Shown piece after piece: positions 15,091-24,311 of a stretch of 48,723 nt of DNA; position 1 is the first letter of the stretch; each line of letters begins with the position of its first letter. The stretch is from Lachnospiraceae bacterium (lineage in GTDB: Bacteria > Bacillota > Clostridia > Lachnospirales > Lachnospiraceae), in contig JAILAF010000047.1 in NCBI GenBank assembly GCA_024681775.1, positions 1-48,723 of the forward strand. Reading direction: 5' to 3'. The position numbers and the translations under genes are program-made. Under the pieces are notes generated by a model. The model did not search any database. It worked only from the letters and a program-made list of their open reading frames with translations, and had not been told where the DNA came from.

Positions 15091-15966
15091 ATGGAGAAAC
15101 GTACGGAATATCAAAAGATCGAAAAGGACGCTGCCAGGAAGGACCGGATCTTCCACGGAGTGATCTATTTCGCCCTGACGGTCTGGGCAATCCTGGTGCT
15201 GTTCCCGTTCTACTGGATGCTGCTGTCCTCCGTGAAGAGCTACAGCGCTTACACTGCGGAGCGGATCCCGAAGTTCTACACCCTGCATCCCACGCTGCAA
15301 AATTATGTGGATGCCTTTACCCAGGTGGCCCTCGGAAAATATTTCCTGAACACGCTGATCTTTACAGTGCTGACCACGGCCCTGATGCTGGTGGTGATCG
15401 TGCTGGCGGCCTTCGCCTTTGCACGGCTGGAGTTTAAGGGGAAAAATCTGATCTTCACCTTGTTCCTTTCCCTGATGATGATCCCAAACGAGCTGGTGGT
15501 CATCACGAATTTCGTCACCATCACCAACTGGAATCTGCGGAACAGCTTCACGGGACTCATCCTCCCCTCCGTCACCAGTGTCTTCTACATCTATCTGCTG
15601 AAGGAGAATTTCGAGCAGATACCGGATTCCCTGTATCTGGCTGCAAAGGTGGACGGTACCACGGATTTCAAATATCTGATGCGGGTGATGATCCCCATCT
15701 CCAAGCCCACCATCGTAACGGTGGTGATCCTGAAGGTGATCGAGTGCTGGAACTCCTATGTGTGGCCCAGGCTCATTACGGATGACAAGAATTACTTCCT
15801 GGTGTCCAACGGCATCCAGGAGATCCGGGAAAACGGCTTCGGCCGTGAAAATATCCCTGCCATGATGGCAGCTGTGGTCAGTGTGTCCATCCCGCTGATC
15901 GTGCTGTTTTTGATCTTCCGCAACAAGATCATGGCGGGCGTATCGAGAGGTGGAACCAAGGGATGA
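15091..15966 (+). CDS. ABC sugar transporter permease, MalG-like, right copy
   Basis: 291 residues, with AGAAGG upstream of ATG. Coupling loop EQIPDSLYLAAKVDGTTDFKYLMRVMIPISKPT. Its end shares ATGA with the binding-protein start, as in the left arm. The cytoplasmic N-terminus (MEKRTEYQKIEKDAARKDR) is three residues longer than in the left copy. Confidence 0.93.
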   Translation: MEKRTEYQKIEKDAARKDRIFHGVIYFALTVWAILVLFPFYWMLLSSVKSYSAYTAERIPKFYTLHPTLQNYVDAFTQVALGKYFLNTLIFTVLTTALMLVVIVLAAFAFARLEFKGKNLIFTLFLSLMMIPNELVVITNFVTITNWNLRNSFTGLILPSVTSVFYIYLLKENFEQIPDSLYLAAKVDGTTDFKYLMRVMIPISKPTIVTVVILKVIECWNSYVWPRLITDDKNYFLVSNGIQEIRENGFGRENIPAMMAAVVSVSIPLIVLFLIFRNKIMAGVSRGGTKG

Positions 15967-17570
15967 GAAAAGGATTCATGCGAGGGGTATGCGCAGCACT
16001 GCTGACAGTAATGTCGGTTTCGCTGACGGGCTGCCACGGATCGAAGGGAAGCAGGGAGTTTGTGATCCCGGAGGAGTTTGACACCTCCCGGGAGATCGAG
16101 CTGACCTTTTGGGCGAAGAATGATACGAACATGGTCCAGACAGCCATTTACAAGAAGGCCATGGAGGACTTTCACGCCATCTATCCCAATGTGACCGTGA
16201 ACATGCGGCTCTACTCCGATTACAGCAAGATCTATAATGATGTGATCACCAATCTTGCCACCGGCACCACTCCCAATGTGTGCATCACCTATCCGGACCA
16301 TATCGCCACCTATCTGACGGGCTCCAATACGGTGGTCCCGCTGGATGCGCTCTTCGATGATCCGAAATACGGTTTTGACGGCAGCAAGCTGCGCTTTGAC
16401 GGGCCGTCCCGCGCGGAGATGATCCCGAAATTTCTGGAGGAGTGCAGTTTTTCCGGGGCGCATTACGCAGTGCCCTACATGCGTTCCACGGAGGCCTGCT
16501 ACGTGAACAAGACCTACGTGGAGGCCATGGGATATGAGCTCCCCGAGGTGCTGACCTGGGATTTTGTCTGGGAGGTGTCCGAGGCTGCCATGGCGAAGAA
16601 GGCGGACGGGCTGTATGAAGTCAATGACCAGGACGTAATGATCCCCTTCATCTACAAGTCCACGGACAACATGATGATCACCATGCTGCAGCAGCTGGGC
16701 GCGGGATATTCCACCCCGGAGGGGGATATTGAGATCTTTAACGACAGCACGAAAGAGATCCTGCTGGACGTAGCGGAGCATGTGGGGACCGGTGCCTTTT
16801 CCACCTTTAAGATCTCCGGTTATCCCGGGAATTTCTTCAATGCGGGGCAGTGTCTTTTTGCGGTGGACTCCACCGCGGGTTCCACCTGGATCGGGTCGGA
16901 TGCGCCGCTGGCGGACATCAGCGATGACCGGTTCCGGGAGTTTGAGACCGTGGTGATGGAGGTGCCCCAGTTTACGCCGGATGCCCCGAAGATGATCTCC
17001 CAGGGGCCTTCCGTGTGTGTGTTCAACAAAAAGGATCCCCAGGAGGTGCTGGCATCCTGGCTCTTTGTGCAGTTCCTGCTGACCAATGATGTACAGAACG
17101 CCTACGCGCAGACCGAAGGGTATGTGCCCGTAACCAGCAAGGCCCAGAACAGCTCGGAGTATCAGGACTATCTGTCCCGCCGCGGGGAGGACAACGGGGA
17201 CCACTACGCGGTGAAGATCGACGCATCACGGCTCCTGTTGGCCCATGTGGACGATTCTTTCGTAACGCCGGTGTTTAACGGCTCTGCATCTCTGCGCAGC
17301 GCCGCATCGCAGCTCATCGAGGAGGCGGCCAAGTCGGTACGCCGGAAGCAGAAGGTGGACGAAGCCTATATCGAAGAGACCATCTACCCCAATGTGGTCT
17401 CCCTTTTCCGCCTGGATCAGCTGGGGGCGGGCGTTTCCGCCGGGGGAAAACAGGACCTGGGTCCTCTGCCCCTGCAGTCAAAGCTGCTGATCGGGGGACT
17501 GCTCCTGGTGTGGATCTGCCTGGGAATCGCCTTTTTCCTGCAAAAGCGGAAAGAAAAAGGCAGATCGTAA
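15963..17570 (+). CDS. Extracellular solute-binding protein with C-terminal membrane helix, right copy
   Basis: 535 residues. Lipobox LTGC after a short signal peptide. Family 1 binding-protein features: ELTFWAKNDTN, FHAIYPNVTVNMRLYSDYSKI, TGTTPNVCITYPDHIATYL, ISQGPSVCVFNKKDPQEVLASWLF. The C-terminus again has a hydrophobic helix (LLIGGLLLVWICLGIAFFL) and a basic tail (QKRKEKGRS). It is visibly more diverged from its paralogue (3128-4738) than the permeases are, especially in surface segments, which suggests the two systems may prefer different ligands. Confidence 0.9.
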   Translation: MRKGFMRGVCAALLTVMSVSLTGCHGSKGSREFVIPEEFDTSREIELTFWAKNDTNMVQTAIYKKAMEDFHAIYPNVTVNMRLYSDYSKIYNDVITNLATGTTPNVCITYPDHIATYLTGSNTVVPLDALFDDPKYGFDGSKLRFDGPSRAEMIPKFLEECSFSGAHYAVPYMRSTEACYVNKTYVEAMGYELPEVLTWDFVWEVSEAAMAKKADGLYEVNDQDVMIPFIYKSTDNMMITMLQQLGAGYSTPEGDIEIFNDSTKEILLDVAEHVGTGAFSTFKISGYPGNFFNAGQCLFAVDSTAGSTWIGSDAPLADISDDRFREFETVVMEVPQFTPDAPKMISQGPSVCVFNKKDPQEVLASWLFVQFLLTNDVQNAYAQTEGYVPVTSKAQNSSEYQDYLSRRGEDNGDHYAVKIDASRLLLAHVDDSFVTPVFNGSASLRSAASQLIEEAAKSVRRKQKVDEAYIEETIYPNVVSLFRLDQLGAGVSAGGKQDLGPLPLQSKLLIGGLLLVWICLGIAFFLQKRKEKGRS

Positions 17571-17600
17571 AAGCATCTTTCTTTTATCGGACATTTGTTT

Positions 17601-17636
17601 TATAATACCTTTTTGTAAAGATCGGTTTCTACCGAT
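17601..17636 (+). promoter_or_regulatory. -10 box and leader hairpin of right lipoprotein gene
   Basis: TATAAT at 17601-17606 with no strong -35 match, followed by the hairpin ATCGGT-TTCT-ACCGAT (17621-17636) in the leader. The left copy has the same order (TATAAT then small hairpin) with unrelated sequence. Confidence 0.5.
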
Positions 17637-17667
17637 AATATGGTTTTATAGACCTAAGGAGGAGATT

Positions 17668-18396
17668 ATGAAGAAATTAGTATCCATGTTGCTTGCAGGT
17701 GCAATGGTCCTGGCGCTTGTCGGCTGTGGCAAGAGCGATAGCTCCGCTGCAGACTCCGTTGCAAATGCACAAACCGAAGCAAAGTCCGAGGGCGTAATGA
17801 CCTACGCAGAGTACGAGATCGCAGGCCTGGATGAGCAGGTCGTGATCGAGGCTTATGTGCAGGCTACCCAGAGCTGGTGGGACAACAAGATCACCGTTTA
17901 TGCAGCTGACAAGGACGGCGCATACTTCATTTACAACATGTCCTGCAACGAGGACGATGCAAAGAAGCTGACCCCCGGCACCAAGATCAAGGTGACCGGT
18001 TACAAGACCGAGTGGTCCGGCGAGGTTGAGATCGCTGAGGGCGCAACCTTCGAGTTCGTTGACGGCGGCTCCGGCTACATCGCTCCCGCGAAGGATGTCA
18101 CCGGCAAGTCCGCTGATGAGCTGAAGGCATATCAGAACCAGCTGGTTGCATTTAACGGCATGACCGTTGAGGCTGTTTCCTACAAGAACAACGAGCCCGG
18201 CGATGACATCTATGTTACCCTTTCCAAGGACGGAACCAATTTCGAGTTCTGCCTGGAGTACTACCTGAACGGCTCCGACACCGCATTCTATGAGACGGTC
18301 GGCAACCTGGCGGTTGGTGCTACCGTTGATGTCGAGGGTTTCCTTTACTGGTATGAAGGCCCCGATGCTCACCTTACCAAGGTTACCGTAAAGTAA
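17668..18396 (+). CDS. Small secreted lipoprotein of unknown function, beta-rich, right copy
   Basis: 242 residues, start with AAGGAGGAGATT upstream. Signal peptide MKKLVSMLLAGAMVLALVGC with lipobox. Shares with the left copy the block EGVMTYAEY, GTKIKVxGYKxEWSGEVEI, YxAPAKDVT and the ending VxxEGFLYWYEG. Codon choice shifts to GCA, GTT and AAG-rich usage, typical of a highly expressed gene compared with its neighbours. No catalytic motif is seen. Function unknown. Confidence 0.8.
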   Translation: MKKLVSMLLAGAMVLALVGCGKSDSSAADSVANAQTEAKSEGVMTYAEYEIAGLDEQVVIEAYVQATQSWWDNKITVYAADKDGAYFIYNMSCNEDDAKKLTPGTKIKVTGYKTEWSGEVEIAEGATFEFVDGGSGYIAPAKDVTGKSADELKAYQNQLVAFNGMTVEAVSYKNNEPGDDIYVTLSKDGTNFEFCLEYYLNGSDTAFYETVGNLAVGATVDVEGFLYWYEGPDAHLTKVTVK

Positions 18397-18416
18397 GGAA
18401 GCGAATGTAAATGAAT

Positions 18417-18449
18417 GGCAGGCGGCCTCGGTCGTCTGCCTTTTCTTTT
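18417..18449 (+). terminator. Rho-independent terminator after right lipoprotein gene
   Basis: GGCAGGCG pairs with CGTCTGCC (one wobble) and is followed by TTTTCTTTT. The next gene's ribosome-binding site comes directly after the T-tract. Confidence 0.75.
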
Positions 18450-18461
18450 AAAGGAGGCAGC

Positions 18462-20975
18462 ATGAGTCCAAATATACCACAGGGCAGACAGAAAAGAGTG
18501 ACGCCGGGCGGACAGGGCGTATCCAGGCGGGGCAGCGGCACCGGTATGGGTAAGGTCGGCAGCGGATCCGCACTGGGCAGCGGTGCGGGACTGGGTGGCA
18601 GTTCTGGACATTCCGGCTATTCCGGCGGCGGTCATTCCTCCGGCGGTGGCGGTATGCGTTTCCCCGGCAGGCGGGGCGGCGGCGCCGGACTGATCCTCAT
18701 TGTTATCGTGGTGCTCTATTTTCTGCTGCACAGCGGCGGGGTCGGCGGCCTTCTGGGGGGCGGCGGTGACGGAGGGTATTCCTCCTATGACAGCAGTTCT
18801 TCCGGCAGCTCTGCAGTGAGCACTCTGACAGATCTGGCGGGATCCCTGCTGGGCGGCGGATCCCTGACTCCGGCGGGCAATCTGAGCTCCTATATGGGCG
18901 GCTACGGGACCACGGCGGAGACCGCCGGCTGGTACGGCGGAAGCGACAACCGGGGACAGCTGGACGCAACGGTTTCTCCCAATGCCAGAGATAAGTTTAC
19001 CTCCATCCGGGGAGACGGCACCGATCAGGTCACGGTGATGGTCTATATGTGTGGCACGGACCTGGAGTCCAAGAACGGCATGGCATCCAATGATCTGGCG
19101 GAGATGGCATCCGCTACCTTAAGCGAGCGGGTGAATGTCATTGTCTTCACCGGCGGCTGCAAGGGATGGAGGACCAGCGGTATCAGCAACAGTGTCAATC
19201 AGATCTACCGCATGAAAAGCGGTGGTATGGAGTGTCTGGTTCCCGATGCGGGGAGCGGCGCCATGACGGATCCCAATACCCTGGTAAGCTTCCTTTCCTT
19301 CTGTCAGGAGCATTATCCTGCCAACCGGAACATGCTGATCTTCTGGGATCACGGCGGCGGCTCCGTGTCCGGGTACGGTTATGACGAGAAAAATCCTTCC
19401 GCCGGTTCCATGAACCTGGCGGGGATCAATGCAGCCCTCAAGAATGTGGGCATGACCTACGACTTCATCGGCTTTGATGCCTGTCTGATGGCGACGGTGG
19501 AGACGGACCTGATGGCCAGCAAATATGCGGACTATCTCATCGCTTCCGAGGAGACGGAGCCCGGCATCGGCTGGTACTACACCAACTGGCTGACGGAGCT
19601 CTCCGCGGATCCGGGGATGAGCACGCTGGAGATCGGCAAGCGGATCACGGATGACTTCGTGGACACCTGTGCAAAACGCTGTCCCGGACAGAAGACCACA
19701 CTTTCCGTGGTGGATCTCTCCGAGCTGGGGGAGACCCTGAGCGATGATTTTAAGGCTTTTGCCGGCAGTCTGTCCGACATGATCCGGAGGGACGACTACA
19801 GCACGGTTTCCGTGGCCAGGAGCGATGTGAGAGAATTTGCCACCAGCTCCAAGATCGACCAGATCGACCTGGTGCATTTTGCGAAGAGTCTGGGGACAGA
19901 GGAGGGCAAGGCTCTGGCGAAGACACTGCTCAGCGCCGTGAAATACAACCGCACTTCCTCCAATATGACCAATGCCAACGGCATTTCCATTTATTTCCCC
20001 TATCGCCGGACTTCCTACGTGGACAAGGCGGTAAAGACCTACGACCAGATCGGATTGGATGACGAGTACGGCGAGTGCATCCGTGAGTTTGCCAGTGTGG
20101 AGTGCTCCGGACAGGCAGCTACCGGCGGAACTACCAGCGCCTTTTCCCTGCTTTCCGGCGGCGGCTACGGTACCGGGACCCAGAGCCCGGATGTGGTGAG
20201 TAATCTCCTGAGTGCTTTCCTGAGCAATCGTTCCGCCATTGACGGGCTGGATGCTGGCAATACTTCCTTCCTGGACCAGAGCGGCTATTCTCAGGAGGCC
20301 ATCGCGTCCTATGTGTCGGAGCACCAGTTCGACATTGCATCCCTGACCTGGCAGGCGGACGCCGATCTGGGGTACTATCTGTTCATCTCTCCCGAGCAGT
20401 GGAAGCTGGTGGACGATATCGCTCTGGACGCTTTCTACGACGATGGGGAAGGCTATATCGACCTGGGTCTGGACACGCTCTTTTCCGTGGATGAGAACGG
20501 GCGGATGTACTCCGTAGCGGACGGAACCTGGATCTCCATTAACGGGCAGCCCGTGGCCTTTTACTACATTGATACGATCTATTCCGCAGAGGAGAAATAC
20601 GCCATCACCGGACGGGTACCTGCACTGTTGAACGGAGAGCGGGTGGATCTGATCCTGGTTTTTGACGACGAGAATCCCTACGGCTATGTATCCGGCGCTT
20701 CCACCGCTTATGTGGAGGGAGAGACGGACACGGTTGCGAAGGGGCTTATCTCCGTAAATGACGGAGATGTCATTGACTTTCTTTGCGACTACTACACCTA
20801 CGACGGCATCTTTACCGACAGCTATTTCCTGGGAGAGCAGATGACAGTGAATGGAGAGCTCTTCATCTCCAACACCGAGGTGGACGCGGATCGCATGATC
20901 CAGCTCTATCGTTTTACGGACATCTTCAATCAGCATTACTGGACCAGACCCGTACCGGGCTTTGCGGCGGACTGA
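18462..20975 (+). CDS. C11 (clostripain-family) cysteine protease, membrane-anchored, right copy
   Basis: 837 residues from the ATG at 18462, which has AAAGGAGG seven bases upstream. The first ~80 residues are Gly/Ser/Arg-rich, then a membrane helix (GLILIVIVVLYFLLHSGG), a second Gly/Ser-rich stretch and the C11 domain with VTVMVYMCGTDLES, FWDHGGGSVSGYGYD (catalytic His) and GFDACLMATVE (catalytic Cys). About 270 residues follow the peptidase core with no motif I recognise, including acidic beta-rich segments. Much longer than minimal C11 enzymes. Last gene of the rightward cluster. Extracellular processing of cluster partners is conceivable but not shown by sequence. Confidence 0.9.
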   Translation: MSPNIPQGRQKRVTPGGQGVSRRGSGTGMGKVGSGSALGSGAGLGGSSGHSGYSGGGHSSGGGGMRFPGRRGGGAGLILIVIVVLYFLLHSGGVGGLLGGGGDGGYSSYDSSSSGSSAVSTLTDLAGSLLGGGSLTPAGNLSSYMGGYGTTAETAGWYGGSDNRGQLDATVSPNARDKFTSIRGDGTDQVTVMVYMCGTDLESKNGMASNDLAEMASATLSERVNVIVFTGGCKGWRTSGISNSVNQIYRMKSGGMECLVPDAGSGAMTDPNTLVSFLSFCQEHYPANRNMLIFWDHGGGSVSGYGYDEKNPSAGSMNLAGINAALKNVGMTYDFIGFDACLMATVETDLMASKYADYLIASEETEPGIGWYYTNWLTELSADPGMSTLEIGKRITDDFVDTCAKRCPGQKTTLSVVDLSELGETLSDDFKAFAGSLSDMIRRDDYSTVSVARSDVREFATSSKIDQIDLVHFAKSLGTEEGKALAKTLLSAVKYNRTSSNMTNANGISIYFPYRRTSYVDKAVKTYDQIGLDDEYGECIREFASVECSGQAATGGTTSAFSLLSGGGYGTGTQSPDVVSNLLSAFLSNRSAIDGLDAGNTSFLDQSGYSQEAIASYVSEHQFDIASLTWQADADLGYYLFISPEQWKLVDDIALDAFYDDGEGYIDLGLDTLFSVDENGRMYSVADGTWISINGQPVAFYYIDTIYSAEEKYAITGRVPALLNGERVDLILVFDDENPYGYVSGASTAYVEGETDTVAKGLISVNDGDVIDFLCDYYTYDGIFTDSYFLGEQMTVNGELFISNTEVDADRMIQLYRFTDIFNQHYWTRPVPGFAAD

Positions 20976-21000
20976 CCGGCTGCATACTGACAAAGAAAAA

Positions 21001-21037
21001 CTCCGGAACTTCCCAGGGGAAGCTCCGGAGTATTTTT
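21001..21037. terminator. Bidirectional terminator between protease and EAL gene
   Basis: CTCCGGA and TCCGGAG enclose an inner CTTCCC/GGGAAG pairing. TATTTTTG follows on the plus strand and a GTTTTTC tract on the minus strand, so it serves both converging genes. Confidence 0.8.
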
Positions 21038-21050
21038 GTTTACTGTGCGC

Positions 21051-24000
21051 CTACTGCGCGGAGATAAAGTACTCTTCCTCCTTGGCGGGAAGTCCGTTCA
21101 GGCAGATCTCCGTGGAAGAGTTCAGGATGCTGAAATGACTCTTCTTTGTACCGAAGAGAACGGCATTGGCGGAATTGATGGCCAGGTCCACGCCCGAGCT
21201 GGTGAGATAGATATCAGAGTCGCCGTTGCGACAGCCCATACCCATAGCCGTATTGGCGTCGGCCCGAAGGACCAGCTTTGCATGGAAGGTACGGATCTCC
21301 AGCATGCCGCTGGGAGCGCCGATGGCGGTGGCGTTCCAGCCGTTCAGGGTTACGTCCACCTGACAGTCGCTGAGGAGGATGTCGCCCACGGTATTGTTCA
21401 CGCTGCCGATGGCAGATACCATATTACCGGAACCGAAGATGTGCACCATGGAGTTGGAAACGCGGATATCCTGATTCCCTTCCATGGATCCGATCATTGC
21501 GCCCTTTGCGATACGTACATCGATGGAAATGCTCATATGAGAGATCTCGATGGGTGTGGTCTGGGCATAGGAACCGATACAGACGCAGTTGGTGGCTGCG
21601 CAAATACTGCGGAAGGCACCGGACTTCAGCCGGATCCCCTGTTCGGGTGTGGAGCCCTTGCCGCCGATGCAGACGCAGTTTTCACCGTTGATGTTGATCT
21701 CCAGGTCACCGTTCATGCGGGATACGATCTTGCCGAAAGGATTCTGGTAATCATTTCCGATGCCGTAGGCGTCGATGAGCGTGGGAGTGATGGTCAGTTC
21801 GCCGTAGCCTTCCAGCTCCAGGGTGGCCGTATCCGGGACCCGGATGCCGTTGCCGTTCAGAAGGTTGGTGCCCTCCACGTTCAGCGTCAGGCGTGCGCCC
21901 TGACCGATATCGATGCAGGGAACCGTGTCCACATCGCCGATGCTGATATTGCGGATGGTGAGGCGGCATTCGGAGCGTTCCTTGACCCGGATGGTGATGA
22001 CGGAGACGAAGTCCGGATTGCCGATCAGGGTCACATCGCCGCCGGAAAGCAGGATGGTGCTGTACTTTTGCAGGGACAGATCGATCAGGGAGAGTTCCTT
22101 TTCGTCTTTCACCAGATAGACCTTCTGGTGGGAATCGCTCTCCGCATCCAGGTTTGCCTTGGAGATGTCCGCCAGAATGGAGGCAGGCAGGGTGTCCAGC
22201 AGCTCCGCCTGAGGCCTGCCGGTGTAATATCCCTGGATCAGATCCACACCCATGCGGATCACGGCACGGAGCTCCTCCACCGTCTCCACGCCCTCTGCCA
22301 GGGCCTGGAAGCCGTTGTCGTGGGCAAACTGAACGATGGTGTTGACGAAGTGCTGCTTCTTCGGATCCAGATGGACCTCGGAGATCAGGAAACGGTCAAT
22401 CTTGACATAGTTGGGCAGGAACTTCAGCAGGTTGGTCACATTGGAGTAGCCGGTGCCGAAATCGTCCACGGCGACCTGGAAGTTCTCGCTCTCGCTGTGC
22501 TTGGTCAGGAAGGCGACGGTGGATTCCTCGATGTTGGTTTCCTCGGTGACCTCTATGACTGTATCCTTCAGATACTCACCGAACCGGTTCACCAGGTCTG
22601 CGTACTCCTCCTCGGAGAGATAGTATCCGGGGATGGAATTGATAAAGATCTTCTTCGAGCCCAGGCGGTCGTGGTACTTCTTCACCAGGCCCATCACGTT
22701 GAACATGGTGCAGCGCTCCACATCGTGGAGTCTTCCGTCATCGCTGGCGTATTTCAGCAGCAGGAGAGGAGAAATGTGGTATTCCGGCGCTGTCCGCATC
22801 AGTGCTTCGTAGCCCATGATGGCGCCGGTACGGGCGCCCACAATGGGCTGGAAGTGGTAACAGAACTCGTTATTATTCAGGATCTTCCGGACATTTTCCC
22901 GCACCACGGGATCTGCCTCGTTGTCTCTGGGCGGCAGATATCTGCTCTGGGGATTGGACTCCAGCTGCTCTCTATGGTGATAGGTCAGCTGGTCCAGTAC
23001 CTTTTCGGGGGTGAGGCCGTGAGGAGACACCTCCAGCGTGGAGATGTTGGGATTCAGGGAGTAGTCCAGTCCGGACACTGCGTTGTAGCGCTCGAAATGC
23101 AGCAGGATCTCGGAGCGCAGGCGGTCTGTCAGGGTCTGGTCTTCGGAGGTGACCTCAAGCGCAACCACAAACTCGTCGTATGCGATCCTGCCGATGACGG
23201 AACGGGCCTTGAACACATCCGAGATCAGGTCGGAAGCCGCGCTGATAGCGGAATGCTCCTCCAGTTCTCCGTAGAGTTCATAGATCTTCCGCAGGTCGCC
23301 TATGATGATGTTAAACAGCAGGATCGGGTAGTCGTTCCGCGCTGCGCCGGGGATGGTCCTTCCCAGCTGTTCGCAGAAGCCGCTGTGACTCAGCAGGCCG
23401 CTCTCGCCGTCCCATTTTCCGCCGGCGTCCTCCCGCCTGCCCAGCTGAAATCTTGCCGCAGCTCCGGCGGAAGTGCTCTTGCCGGCCGCTTCCGGCGTGA
23501 CGGCAGCGGGCTCTGAGGATTTCACACCCACGAAATAGGCCAGCGCGATCCAGGTGTAGACAGAGTAGAAGTAGTCGTTTTCATCGGATCCTTTGGAAAT
23601 ATACCGGGAAGCCTGGTCCCTGTTCAAAAGGATATAGCCGCCGATGTGCTCGGATTTCTCCGTGGAACGGTTGTTTATGACGGAAGTGTCAGGCAGCGTC
23701 ACGGTGACGCAGACGATGGCGTTGCTCTCGTCCGTGATGCCCGGGCTGCTGAACAGCAGCGGGTTCACCAGTTCTATGGTGTCGGTGTCCTTGACCGTGA
23801 TGCCGGTTTCCTCCCGGATCTCCCGCTTTGCCGCTTCGAACACGGGGTAGTCGCTCATCATGTCCATGGGGTCGATGAGACCTGCGGGCACGCTCAGGAG
23901 CGGACGCCCTGCGGGATAGCGGAATTCGTGTGTCAGGAGCAGTCTGGGGGAGGCGCCCGGTGTCCGGATCAGCAGGATGCAGCTCACCGCATCGGGGGTC

Positions 24001-24170
24001 ATATCCTTGAAGTCCTCATCGGACATGGTGGCTACCAGATGGTTGGCGAGCCGTCTGGTGGCGGTATAGTAATGCCGTCCCGGCTCATAGCGATAGTCGT
24101 AAACGTTCAAAAACGGGGACGAATATTCAGTATATACACAGTCTTTCCTTATCACCGGGTGATCGTTCAT
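21051..24170 (-). CDS. NUDIX - degenerate GGDEF - EAL phosphodiesterase - beta-solenoid fusion protein
   Basis: 1039 residues. I chose the ATG at 24168-24170 because GGAGG lies five bases upstream; the earlier in-frame ATG (24182) contains that site. Residues ~30-200 are NUDIX-like, with the box around 96-123 (VPAGLID, then EAAKREIREETG). Residues ~270-400 resemble GGDEF but the active site reads GRIAYDEF (327-334), so cyclase activity is unlikely. Residues ~430-670 are EAL: YEALMR (454-459), FINSIP, VIEVTEE, VDDFGTGYSN (568-577), KID (590-592), LAEGVET (624-630), QGYYTGRP, all expected catalytic positions present. Residues ~700-1039 are short repeats built on an N-x-x-x-IG core, a beta-solenoid pattern. 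No signal peptide or membrane helix is seen. Expected to cleave cyclic di-GMP in the cytoplasm; the roles of the NUDIX and solenoid parts are unknown. Confidence 0.88.
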   Translation of the reverse strand: MNDHPVIRKDCVYTEYSSPFLNVYDYRYEPGRHYYTATRRLANHLVATMSDEDFKDMTPDAVSCILLIRTPGASPRLLLTHEFRYPAGRPLLSVPAGLIDPMDMMSDYPVFEAAKREIREETGITVKDTDTIELVNPLLFSSPGITDESNAIVCVTVTLPDTSVINNRSTEKSEHIGGYILLNRDQASRYISKGSDENDYFYSVYTWIALAYFVGVKSSEPAAVTPEAAGKSTSAGAAARFQLGRREDAGGKWDGESGLLSHSGFCEQLGRTIPGAARNDYPILLFNIIIGDLRKIYELYGELEEHSAISAASDLISDVFKARSVIGRIAYDEFVVALEVTSEDQTLTDRLRSEILLHFERYNAVSGLDYSLNPNISTLEVSPHGLTPEKVLDQLTYHHREQLESNPQSRYLPPRDNEADPVVRENVRKILNNNEFCYHFQPIVGARTGAIMGYEALMRTAPEYHISPLLLLKYASDDGRLHDVERCTMFNVMGLVKKYHDRLGSKKIFINSIPGYYLSEEEYADLVNRFGEYLKDTVIEVTEETNIEESTVAFLTKHSESENFQVAVDDFGTGYSNVTNLLKFLPNYVKIDRFLISEVHLDPKKQHFVNTIVQFAHDNGFQALAEGVETVEELRAVIRMGVDLIQGYYTGRPQAELLDTLPASILADISKANLDAESDSHQKVYLVKDEKELSLIDLSLQKYSTILLSGGDVTLIGNPDFVSVITIRVKERSECRLTIRNISIGDVDTVPCIDIGQGARLTLNVEGTNLLNGNGIRVPDTATLELEGYGELTITPTLIDAYGIGNDYQNPFGKIVSRMNGDLEININGENCVCIGGKGSTPEQGIRLKSGAFRSICAATNCVCIGSYAQTTPIEISHMSISIDVRIAKGAMIGSMEGNQDIRVSNSMVHIFGSGNMVSAIGSVNNTVGDILLSDCQVDVTLNGWNATAIGAPSGMLEIRTFHAKLVLRADANTAMGMGCRNGDSDIYLTSSGVDLAINSANAVLFGTKKSHFSILNSSTEICLNGLPAKEEEYFISAQ

Positions 24171-24175
24171 ATATA

Positions 24176-24237
24176 CCTCCATGCCGAGCGAATTATGCGA
24201 GGCAGCGCATGAGAAATTCGCGAAGGCGATTTCTCAT
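24176..24237 (-). repeat. 62-base palindromic repeat, unit A
   Basis: Matches unit B (24312-24373) at 61 of 62 positions. It contains the near-palindrome 24209-24237 (ATGAGAAAT...TTTCTCAT). Its edge on the minus strand is CATGGAGG, which supplies the ribosome-binding site of the EAL gene. Confidence 0.9.
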
Positions 24238-24248
24238 GGCGCATCGGA

Positions 24249-24272
24249 GCAGTTTGTGTAAGCACAAACTGC
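24249..24272. repeat. Perfect 10-bp hairpin between repeat units
   Basis: GCAGTTTGTG and CACAAACTGC with a TAAG loop. No T-tract, so not a classical terminator. Confidence 0.8.
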
Positions 24273-24273
24273 G

Positions 24274-24307
24274 TATGAAAAATCATATATCGATATGATT
24301 TTTCATA
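24274..24307. repeat. 34-base near-perfect AT-rich palindrome
   Basis: TATGAAAAATCATAT and its reverse complement meet at a CGAT centre. On the minus strand it begins right after GGAGGTTTG, so it too opens with a ribosome-binding site and ATG. Confidence 0.85.
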
Positions 24308-24311
24308 CAAA

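Noticed and set aside
21036-23516. 826-codon open frame opposite the EAL gene
   Set aside because: No recognisable motif and His/Gln/Val-rich composition. The opposite frame encodes an intact multi-domain protein.
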